A DNA stretch of 64,000 nt from positions 1 through 64,000 of the forward strand of contig JASMLG010000126.1 in assembly GCA_030748805.1 (NCBI GenBank). Reading direction: 5' to 3'. Positions within the stretch are counted from its first letter, which is position 1. Each line of letters starts with the position of its first letter. Source of the stretch: Phycisphaerales bacterium (GTDB lineage: Bacteria; Planctomycetota; Phycisphaerae; Phycisphaerales; SM1A02). The notes under the pieces were generated by a model that did no database searches, had not been told where the DNA came from, and saw only the letters and a program-made list of their open reading frames with translations. A program made the translations under genes and the position numbers. Below, piece after piece: positions 16,874 to 23,673 of the stretch.

Positions 16874-18943
16874 GTGATGAATTTTGATTCGATTGTAAAT
16901 ATGCTATTGATTATCCTTGGATTTGGTTTGTTAATCGGAATTCATGAGTTGGGTCATTTTCTTGCTGCAAAATGGTCTGGAATTCGTACAAATGCCTTTG
17001 CAATCGGAATGGGTCCAGCTGTAATCTCTTATCGAAAGGGAATTGGATTTTGTTTCAAGTCATCTAAAGATAGAGTCATTGCAAAATTTGGCAAAGATGC
17101 CGTAGATATGAACGATGAGGAATTGCAACAGAATGGAATTTCTGAGACAGAGTATTCATTCCGCTTGTTACCAATTGGTGGTTTTGTCAGCATGCTAGGA
17201 CAGGAAGATGGAAAGCCAGATCAAGTATCAGATAATCCGCGAAGTTACAACATGTGTTCAATTGGAAAAAGGATGGTTGTGGTTTCAGCAGGTGTAATTA
17301 TGAATTTGGTCCTAGCAGGTGTTTTTTTTCTGATCTGCTTTCAAATAGGAGTTAACTTTGAAGCTCCTATAGTTGGGCAGATTATTCCTGATTCACCCGC
17401 TTCTTATACTCCTGCAATAGGTACAGACAATGATTTCTTGAAACCGGGTGACACAATTGTGTCGGTTGACGGAAAGCCCGCTACTTCCTTTACAGATATA
17501 CAGATTGCGGGTGCGATGGCAAAGCCAGGTGTCCCCGTAACATTGAAGGTAAAGCGAGAAGGCAAAGATGATCTGCTTGCATTTTCAATTAACCCAAAAG
17601 GAGTAACTCAAAAGGGTCTCTTAGAACTTGGGTTGTTCCCAGCATCATCGCTAACATTGCGTTCAGGTAAAGTATGGGAAGATATATCAATTTCTTTAAG
17701 TTCAGGGTCATCTGATTTGAATTTACTAAGGCCAAATATGACACTGACTCAAGTTGAAAGTCATGCAGTTGATGTTTGGGCACAATTTGATGATTATGTA
17801 CAGTTAAGTGGTGGAAACTCTATCCAAACATTATGGAATGATAAAGATGGGACTCTTGATATATCGATTCCTGTTTATCCAGAACTAAATGTAATTCGGC
17901 TTATTGATGATAGTAATCAATTAACTCAAAATTTTGAACGAGGGTTGCTTGGTCTTTGTCCGTTAACTAAGGTTGCTTCTATTCTAAGTGGAAGTGCTAA
18001 CGAATCGGTTTTACTAGATGGTGATGTTATTCTAAAGGCTGGTTCTCTTGAATATCCAAGGATGGCTCAATTGCGAAATCTGTTGGTTGCACAGCCAGAT
18101 GGCGATTTCTCAATGTCTGTTTTGCGGAACGGAGAAGTTGTTTCTGTGGCGGCAACAATTGACAATGGCAAACTTAACGTATTGTTTGTTGATGAGTTAG
18201 AGATTGCTAAAGTGGCAAATCCATTGCGTGAAAAAGTTGTTCTGCAAGATGGGAGAAAGGTAGCAACTCCAACGGCTGTTTCGTCATCGCAAATATTGGG
18301 TGGCTCTGATTTGATTTCGGTAAATGGAGTTAAAGTTAATTGTTGGAAAGATATACGTTCTGCAATTGTTTCTAGTGGAAATAAGATTGTCTTGGAAGTA
18401 AGAAATTCTACGAATGGAAAAGAAGTATCGACTGTTAGTTTAGATATTCCTTCCTCTTCTCACAAAGAAATTGCGGATTTAGGATGGGTTACTCCTATCT
18501 CGTCACCAATGTTTAGCCCACTATATGTCCTAAGAAGTAGTGGTGGTAATCCTGTTAAAGCGCTTCAAATGGGACTAGACGAAACCTTCAACATGGTAGT
18601 AATGACATACTTGACAATTGACAGGTTGTTTCGCCGCAGTGTTGGAGTTGACCAACTACGAGGACCTATTGGAATTGTTCACATTGGTTCAAAAATTGCA
18701 GATAGAGGGATTAGTTATTTGCTTTTCTTCCTTGCGATAATTAGTGTAAACTTAGCGGTTCTTAATTTTCTACCACTTCCAATTGTCGATGGAGGATTGT
18801 TTTTGTATCTGGTCTATGAAAAGATTTTTAAGAAGCCACCTTCAATTGTGTTCCAAAATGCTGCTGCAGTATTGGGTCTTTGTTTGATTGCTACACTTTT
18901 CGTAGTAACTTTTTACAACGATATTGCTCGCTTGGTAGGATAA
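16874..18943 (+). CDS. rseP: Site-2 intramembrane zinc metalloprotease, RseP family with enlarged periplasmic region
   Basis: RseP-type proteases cut membrane-embedded anti-sigma factors and signal-peptide remnants. The N-terminal helix carries the zinc motif HELGH (His24, Glu25, His28). The C-terminal helices contain NFLPLPIVDGG, which gives the third metal ligand. At 689 residues it is far longer than the usual 420-450. The extra length lies between the first PDZ-like domain (about 160-235, with LKPGDTIVSVDGKPA) and the membrane return. It includes further PDZ-like segments (LDGDVILKAG near 380-390 and GGSDLISVNGVKV near 470-480). The partner anti-sigma factor is not in the window. Confidence 0.92.
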   Translation: MMNFDSIVNMLLIILGFGLLIGIHELGHFLAAKWSGIRTNAFAIGMGPAVISYRKGIGFCFKSSKDRVIAKFGKDAVDMNDEELQQNGISETEYSFRLLPIGGFVSMLGQEDGKPDQVSDNPRSYNMCSIGKRMVVVSAGVIMNLVLAGVFFLICFQIGVNFEAPIVGQIIPDSPASYTPAIGTDNDFLKPGDTIVSVDGKPATSFTDIQIAGAMAKPGVPVTLKVKREGKDDLLAFSINPKGVTQKGLLELGLFPASSLTLRSGKVWEDISISLSSGSSDLNLLRPNMTLTQVESHAVDVWAQFDDYVQLSGGNSIQTLWNDKDGTLDISIPVYPELNVIRLIDDSNQLTQNFERGLLGLCPLTKVASILSGSANESVLLDGDVILKAGSLEYPRMAQLRNLLVAQPDGDFSMSVLRNGEVVSVAATIDNGKLNVLFVDELEIAKVANPLREKVVLQDGRKVATPTAVSSSQILGGSDLISVNGVKVNCWKDIRSAIVSSGNKIVLEVRNSTNGKEVSTVSLDIPSSSHKEIADLGWVTPISSPMFSPLYVLRSSGGNPVKALQMGLDETFNMVVMTYLTIDRLFRRSVGVDQLRGPIGIVHIGSKIADRGISYLLFFLAIISVNLAVLNFLPLPIVDGGLFLYLVYEKIFKKPPSIVFQNAAAVLGLCLIATLFVVTFYNDIARLVG

Positions 18944-19288
18944 TCCCCAGCCGTATCCATATACAAAAATCCAATGTTTAAAAGGATGGCACATACCTAC
19001 TGTCTTGTGTTTTCAAAGTGACCGCTACATTTATGAATGGGATACGCGGACTATGAATAAGTATGCGCTGCTGTACCTATAAACCGCTTCACGAGATTTT
19101 TATTAATTACCTGTGAGAATACCGAATCAATCGTAAAGCAAGCAAATGACTGACTGCTAAATGTTACATTAGGTAGTTTGTGTTGATTGCAATGGGTTTC
19201 CTTAAGAGGAAACATTGTTAATAGGTGATTTGAAGTGCATTTAAGACGAAGTTAATTCAATATTGTCTCAATACAAGGACTGGAATTA
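18944..19288 (+). other. Intergenic region of 345 bp with a hairpin ahead of the GGDEF gene
   Basis: No coding frame with codon-like content is visible here. The clearest element is a hairpin near 19190-19220: TTTCCT-TAAG-AGGAAA with an outer CAAT/ATTG pairing. It has no T-run, so it is not a terminator. It lies about 70-90 nt before the start codon of the GGDEF gene and could be a leader structure. The conserved core of the known c-di-GMP riboswitches was not recognised. Confidence 0.4.
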
Positions 19289-20347
19289 ATGGATATACAA
19301 AAAACATGTGGAACTACTAGACGCAGGGTGCTGATTATTGAAAGTAACCCTACCATTGCTGAGCGTCTTCTTGCAGCTTTAATGACATGTAAAAGTGAAG
19401 TCGAAAAAGATGGATTTAGTTTTCAGTATGAGAGTATTGAGTGTATTGTCTGTAATTCCAAAAATGTTTTTTTTGAATCAGATCCTTCAACATGGGATTT
19501 AGTAGTAACAGCATCTCATATCAGAGATGGGTCTGGTTTTGAAATATTGGCTTTTGTGCAGGGGCTACGTCCAGATGTTCCTGTGATTATGACTGGCATT
19601 CCAGAAGAATCGGATGGTGCTGTTGAAGCAATTCGTGCTGGTGCTGCTGACTATTTAATGCTGACTGGGCATGAAATGATTACATTTCCAGTTACAGTTC
19701 AGAAATGTCTTGCTCTACAGGTGATTCGTACTGAAAACGATGATTTGCATGCTGAACTTAGCCAGTCACTTTCTGAGTTAGCAGTTGCTAATCGTGAACT
19801 GCAACAAATGATACAACGGCTTGAAGTAGCAGCAAGAACAGACGACTTAACAAAATTAAGCAACCGTAGGTGGCTTAATTTAATGCTTGAAAATCGTTGG
19901 GAAGAGGTAACAAGAAACGGTATCCCATTGGCTTTCTTAATGATCGATCTTGATGGTTTTAAAAGATTCAACGACACATTTGGGCACCAAAAAGGTGATG
20001 AAATCTTACGTCTTGCAGCAAGAGTTCTTGAAGCAAACTGTAGGTCAATTGATATATCTGCAAGATTTGGTGGAGATGAGTTCTGCCTTTTAATGCCTCA
20101 TGCAGATTCAGATTCAGCGATAAGGGTAGCTCATCGTATTGCTGCTGCATTTGATGAAGCAATATCAGCGGTGGCAGAAGAAGAAACATGTGTTTCGATG
20201 TCGATTGGAGTAGCCCATTGGCAAATTACAAATCCTATTAATGCAGATGAATTAGTGCGGCATGCGGATGAAGCGATGTACCTTGCTAAGAGTGAAACAA
20301 ATAAGAGGGTGGTACTCTCTGAAAAGGTGAATCGAGCAGCAGCATAG
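19289..20347 (+). CDS. Diguanylate cyclase with degenerate receiver domain
   Basis: The 352-residue protein would make cyclic di-GMP from GTP. The N-terminal ~140 residues are a receiver-like domain (VLIIESNPTIAERLL, then WDLVVTASHIRDGSGFE) in which the normal phospho-acceptor aspartate is replaced, so phosphorylation is unlikely. A coiled-coil linker (about 150-185) leads to the GGDEF domain with Asp/Gly-rich MIDLDGFKRFND and intact active-site GGDEF at 261-265. An inhibitory RxxD site (RSID, 252-255) sits exactly five residues before it, so product feedback is expected. It stands alone on the plus strand and ends next to smpB on the opposite strand. Confidence 0.93.
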   Translation: MDIQKTCGTTRRRVLIIESNPTIAERLLAALMTCKSEVEKDGFSFQYESIECIVCNSKNVFFESDPSTWDLVVTASHIRDGSGFEILAFVQGLRPDVPVIMTGIPEESDGAVEAIRAGAADYLMLTGHEMITFPVTVQKCLALQVIRTENDDLHAELSQSLSELAVANRELQQMIQRLEVAARTDDLTKLSNRRWLNLMLENRWEEVTRNGIPLAFLMIDLDGFKRFNDTFGHQKGDEILRLAARVLEANCRSIDISARFGGDEFCLLMPHADSDSAIRVAHRIAAAFDEAISAVAEEETCVSMSIGVAHWQITNPINADELVRHADEAMYLAKSETNKRVVLSEKVNRAAA

Positions 20348-20824
20348 TTAAATTCGTTTTTTCAAAGCGCGTTCCATATCTCGCTTTGCATCTTTCTTCG
20401 CGAGGTCTTGCCTTTTATCTGTTTTGCGTTTTCCAGAACAGAGACCTATTAAAACCTTTGCTTTGTTATTAGAAAAATATATTTTGAGTGGGATTAGTGT
20501 TCTGCCCTGAGAATTAGTAAACGTTGCCAACTTAATTATTTCGCGTTTGTGGGCTAACAGAACTCTAATTCTAATAGGGTCGTGTTGTTGGGCTGTTGAA
20601 GCGTCTTGGTATTCAGCGATATGCACTCCATGCAAGGATAGACCTACGGGTCGGTCTGAAGCACGAATCCAGCCCTCTGAAAGAGACACTTGCCCATCCC
20701 TTATAGATTTGACTTCAGTGCCCTGAAGGACTATTCCTGCTTCTAGGGTGTCTTCAACATGGTATTCATGCCGCGCTTTGCGGTTTTCTATTACTGGAGA
20801 ACTTGTTGACTTTTTCTTTCCCAT
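20348..20824 (-). CDS. smpB: SsrA-binding protein SmpB
   Basis: SmpB binds tmRNA and brings it to stalled ribosomes for trans-translation. The 158-residue product has the family features: IENRKARHEYHVEDTLEAGI at the N-terminus, LQGTEVKSIRDGQV, a beta-barrel core with HKREIIKL and LIPLKIYFSNNKAKV, and a basic C-terminal tail (KRKTDKRQDLAKKDAKRDM) that inserts into the ribosome. The length is normal. No tmRNA gene was recognised nearby. The leader is short: an AT-rich -10-like element lies about 12-16 nt before the ATG. Confidence 0.97.
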   Translation of the reverse strand: MGKKKSTSSPVIENRKARHEYHVEDTLEAGIVLQGTEVKSIRDGQVSLSEGWIRASDRPVGLSLHGVHIAEYQDASTAQQHDPIRIRVLLAHKREIIKLATFTNSQGRTLIPLKIYFSNNKAKVLIGLCSGKRKTDKRQDLAKKDAKRDMERALKKRI

Positions 20825-20941
20825 GGTTGTTCACTGATATTATCAAGCATATAGCCCACTTAGTGGGCTTATAGTGGTTTTATAGGAAAAATGACTAGTA
20901 TTTGATCGTTTTTCAAGTAGAGTATTGTTGAGGAGATAATT

Positions 20942-21634
20942 ATGGATTTTGCTCTATTGCTTTTGTTAAGTTCTTCTGCCATGTTTAGTGGGAATGATGG
21001 AGTTAATTTTGATTTCTCAGTATATTCATCAGGAGATGATGTTGTTTGGGTTGGACCTGATTATCTAACTACAGACGGTGATTATTACGAGATGGTATAC
21101 ACAGTGATTAGTGCTTCGGTTATCGTTGAATATATTGGAATTGAATTTGGCCCAATTGATGTGACTGATATGATTCCCCCTGAATCAATTGTAACTTGGC
21201 AACCAGCACAAGCTCCAATGCCTATAGATTTTGATTGGCACGAAGTTTATACGCCAGAGGACGAAGACCCGCCATCACTTGCGTACGATTGGATAGTCGA
21301 AGTGAACCAGAAAGGTGAGGTTAGATGGAGGGGCATTGAATTTTATCTAGGTGAAGCAGAATATGATCTTGGTTGGCCATGGGGAACAGTAGTAGTTCAA
21401 ATTATTTCTGGTTCAATTGAAGCAAATTTAGATATTCAGAAAGTTGAAAATCCTTGCTACGAAGACGTAGATGGTAGCGGTACTGTAGATGTGAGTGATT
21501 TACTAACACTTATTGGAAACTGGGGTGGTTGCCCTGACTGCACAGATGAGATCCCCGGTGATGTTGATTACAACGATATTGTTGATGTGACAGATTTACT
21601 CATGATTGTGGGCTCTTGGGGACCCTGCCCATAA
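20942..21634 (+). CDS. Secreted protein with C-terminal paired dockerin-type repeats
   Basis: A 230-residue protein with a short hydrophobic N-terminus (FALLLLLSSSAMFSG) that looks like a signal peptide, an acidic beta-rich central region of unknown family (about 20-170) and a C-terminal dockerin-like module. The module holds two calcium-loop repeats, DVDGSGTVDVSDLLTLIGNW and DVDYNDIVDVTDLLMIVGSW, each ending in Trp-Gly and a Cys-Pro. This paired form is frequent at the C-termini of secreted planctomycete proteins. The ribosome-binding site GAGGAG is well placed. No cohesin is in the window. Its role is unknown; it is probably exported or surface-attached. Confidence 0.82.
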   Translation: MDFALLLLLSSSAMFSGNDGVNFDFSVYSSGDDVVWVGPDYLTTDGDYYEMVYTVISASVIVEYIGIEFGPIDVTDMIPPESIVTWQPAQAPMPIDFDWHEVYTPEDEDPPSLAYDWIVEVNQKGEVRWRGIEFYLGEAEYDLGWPWGTVVVQIISGSIEANLDIQKVENPCYEDVDGSGTVDVSDLLTLIGNWGGCPDCTDEIPGDVDYNDIVDVTDLLMIVGSWGPCP

Positions 21635-21640
21635 AAAATG

Positions 21641-21796
21641 ACCCAAAAAAAGGACCTGCGGAAAAAAGGACCCGCGTTCCTTTTTTTTCTTGCTAATAAA
21701 AAAGACCCGCGGGTCAATTAATACAATGAAAAAGGACCGTGAAAAAGGTCCGCGGGTCAATTAATACAATAAAAAAGGAAAAAAGGACCGCGGGTC
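21641..21796. repeat. Stacked terminator-like repeats around GACCCGCGGGTC
   Basis: At least three related palindromes occur at 21704-21715 (GACCCGCGGGTC), 21747-21758 (GGTCCGCGGGTC) and 21785-21796 (GGACCGCGGGTC). Each of the first two continues with AATTAATACAAT and an A-rich stretch, so the unit repeats about every 38-43 bp. Read on the minus strand, downstream of tRNA-Leu, each palindrome is followed by five or six T residues, giving tandem intrinsic terminators. On the plus strand, AAAAAAGGA-CCCGCG-TTCCTTTTTT (about 21662-21688) terminates the dockerin gene. Confidence 0.8.
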
Positions 21797-21802
21797 AATT
21801 AA

Positions 21803-21888
21803 TGCGCTGAAGAGGACTCGAACCTCCACGGGATTTTACTCCCACCAGCACCTCAAGCTGGCGCGTCTGCCAATTCCGCCACCAGCGC
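21803..21888 (-). tRNA. tRNA-Leu (anticodon GAG)
   Basis: The minus strand folds as an 86-nt class II tRNA. The acceptor stem pairs GCGCTGG with TCAGCGC and position 73 is A, the leucine identity base. The D-arm is GCGGAATTGGCAGACGC, the anticodon loop is CTTGAGG, a long variable arm (TGGGAG...CCCGT) follows, and the T-arm contains GGTTCGAGTCC. CCA is not encoded. The stacked terminators lie directly downstream. Confidence 0.95.
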
Positions 21889-21949
21889 GATGGAAGAAAA
21901 TTGATTCTACCACGACAGACATCCTCTTGCTACCTTAGAATCACCCAAG

Positions 21950-22636
21950 ATGATTGAGCAGAATTTGTTAATAAATGAGATCTTTTCTTCCATTCAAGGG
22001 GAGTCAACTTTTGCTGGAACTCCATGTTCCTTTGTACGGCTAAGTGGCTGCTCGCTTCGCTGCAACTATTGTGACACTTCATACGCTTTTTGTGAAGGCG
22101 AGAAATTAACTGTGGCTCAAATTACCGATAGAGTGCAGGAGTTAGGGAATAATTTAGTTGAAATTACAGGTGGTGAACCACTTCTTCAAGCCTTAGTTGG
22201 TGACCTAATGAAAAAGTTGTGTGATTTAGGTAAGCAGGTCTTATTAGAAACCAGTGGGGTTGTTGATATTCAGGCATGTGATTCTAGGGTAATCAGGATT
22301 ATCGATATAAAGACGCCAAACAGTGGTGCTGCGGGATCTTTTTTTGAACCAAACTATGATTTTTTATCGAAATCTGATGAACTAAAATTTGTAATAACTA
22401 ATCGAGAAGATTTTGACTGGTCGTTAAATTTGGTCAAACAAAGGAATCTTCATAACAAGGTAAACGCGGTGCATTTCTCTCCTGTAATGTTCCAAGCCCA
22501 GAACGAGTATGTTGCTGGATGTGAACCACTTCAGGCAGATCAGCTTGCGAAGTGGATTTTGGATTGCAAGGTCCCTATAAGATTGCATTTGCAATTGCAC
22601 AGACACGTGTGGGATCCAGAAGCTAGGGGAGTGTAA
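21950..22636 (+). CDS. queE: 7-carboxy-7-deazaguanine synthase
   Basis: QueE is a radical-SAM enzyme that contracts 6-carboxy-tetrahydropterin to 7-carboxy-7-deazaguanine in queuosine synthesis. The 228-residue protein starts with the family pattern INEIFSSIQGEST, has the iron-sulfur cysteines Cys34, Cys38 and Cys41 in SGCSLRCNYCDTSYAF, and the SAM-binding VEITGGEPLLQ. It is followed after 9 bp by queD, which makes its substrate, so the two form an operon. GluQ at 38.5 kb acts on the final product. The other que genes are not in the window. Confidence 0.96.
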   Translation: MIEQNLLINEIFSSIQGESTFAGTPCSFVRLSGCSLRCNYCDTSYAFCEGEKLTVAQITDRVQELGNNLVEITGGEPLLQALVGDLMKKLCDLGKQVLLETSGVVDIQACDSRVIRIIDIKTPNSGAAGSFFEPNYDFLSKSDELKFVITNREDFDWSLNLVKQRNLHNKVNAVHFSPVMFQAQNEYVAGCEPLQADQLAKWILDCKVPIRLHLQLHRHVWDPEARGV

Positions 22637-22645
22637 AATAATGCC

Positions 22646-23014
22646 ATGCGTCTAGAAAAGACATTTCGTTTTGAAGCAGCTCACTGGTTACCCAATGTTC
22701 CTGAAGACCACAAGTGTGGAAGGATGCACGGTCACTCATTCGTTGTGACAATTGTTGTTGAGGGCGAAGTAGATAAAGATTCTGGTTGGGTGATTGACTA
22801 CGGCATTATTAAGGAAGCGTTTAAACCATTAGAAGAACAATTGGATCATTATTGCTTGAATGAAATCGATGGGCTTGAAAACCCAACAAGTGAGGTATTG
22901 GCGAAATGGATTTGGGATAGAATCCAAAGTAAATTACCTCAACTTTTTGAAGTTGCTGTAGAAGAAACATGCACCTGTCGTTGTGTTTACAGGGGGCCGC
23001 CCTCAATTGATTGA
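22646..23014 (+). CDS. queD: 6-carboxy-5,6,7,8-tetrahydropterin synthase
   Basis: QueD converts dihydroneopterin triphosphate to 6-carboxy-tetrahydropterin for queuosine. The 122-residue protein has the zinc histidines His13 (FEAAHWL), His28 and His30 (MHGHSF) and the catalytic Cys24 in [10 protein letters not shown]. The C-terminal part has VEETCTCRC, where relatives carry the conserved ET-x-C-x-type pattern. The last 33 bp of the gene and its flank (22986-23018) are repeated downstream at 23059-23091, suggesting a local duplication of the gene end. It is in an operon with queE. Confidence 0.95.
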   Translation: MRLEKTFRFEAAHWLPNVPEDHKCGRMHGHSFVVTIVVEGEVDKDSGWVIDYGIIKEAFKPLEEQLDHYCLNEIDGLENPTSEVLAKWIWDRIQSKLPQLFEVAVEETCTCRCVYRGPPSID

Positions 23015-23091
23015 TATGCATTCTTAGGGACAAATGGTTTGCTTGCACCAGCAACGTATTTACAGGGGTCAGCCCTCAATTGATTGATATG
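22986..23091 (+). repeat. Direct repeat of the queD 3' end
   Basis: The 33-bp segment 22986-23018 (start TTTACAGGGG, end TTGATTGATATG) reappears at 23059-23091 with only a 4-bp block differing (GCCG versus TCAG). A short upstream TGCACC is also shared. The first copy contains the queD stop codon. The second copy forms part of a perfect inverted repeat, GCCCTCAA/TTGAGGGC (23072-23099), just before the nuoC stop codon. The hairpin has no T-run. Confidence 0.85.
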
Positions 23092-23100
23092 TTGAGGGCA

Positions 23101-23673
23101 TTACGCGTCGTCTCGGCTGACGATAGGCAAGTTGGTTCGTTCGCCGCGACCTTGAAGAGGGTAGTCCTTGCGTAGTGGGTGTGCAGGGAAATCCTTCCAC
23201 ATCAAAATACGCCTTAAATCAGGATGATTTCGAAATCTTATTCCAAACATATCGAAGATTTCTCTTTCTCGCCATTCAGCCCCTTCCCATATATCTGTTG
23301 ATGAGTCAATATAAAGAGCAGGGTCGTCTTCAATTCCAGAAGTATCCATGCTTGGATTTAGGAATGTTTTTACGCAAATTCGCATTGCCAAGTCAGTGTT
23401 TGCGAGTATCCAAACAACAGCGAATCTACCAATGGTTGCAGTTGGATAGTCAAGATAATCAACCGCAGTCACATCGCATAGTAAATCGTAATTGCAACTG
23501 GGATCATCGCGTAAGAACCTAAGCAATCGATGTACATCCTTAGGGTCTGCAATTAAGGTGGTGTCGCCACGAAATGAAGTGGTTCTTAATTGTATATTTC
23601 CCAGTGATTCCTTGACAATTTCGATAGTGGGATGGTTATTTGTTGATTCCATTGGATCATTGTACACTTTCAA
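23101..23673 (-). CDS. nuoC: NADH-quinone oxidoreductase subunit C
   Basis: NuoC is part of the peripheral arm of respiratory complex I. The 190-residue product matches the 30-kDa subunit: DLLCDVTAVDYLDYP in the middle, then the signature EWREREIFDMFGI and RNHPDLRRILM, and the C-terminal PLRKDYPL. The frame begins with TTG overlapping the stop of the upstream LptA/C-like gene (TTGA), which suggests coupling. An ATG seven codons later (23652) is the alternative. Neither has a clear ribosome-binding site. It is the only nuo gene here; the neighbours make KDO and LPS, and nuoB lies 8 kb away on the other strand. Confidence 0.94.
   Translation of the reverse strand: MKVYNDPMESTNNHPTIEIVKESLGNIQLRTTSFRGDTTLIADPKDVHRLLRFLRDDPSCNYDLLCDVTAVDYLDYPTATIGRFAVVWILANTDLAMRICVKTFLNPSMDTSGIEDDPALYIDSSTDIWEGAEWREREIFDMFGIRFRNHPDLRRILMWKDFPAHPLRKDYPLQGRGERTNLPIVSRDDA

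Noticed and set aside
21704..21796. Regular GACCCGCGGGTC repeats as a CRISPR array
   Set aside because: Repeats are only about 12-20 bp, spacers are shared and A/T-rich, and no cas gene is present. T-runs behind the palindromes make them terminators.
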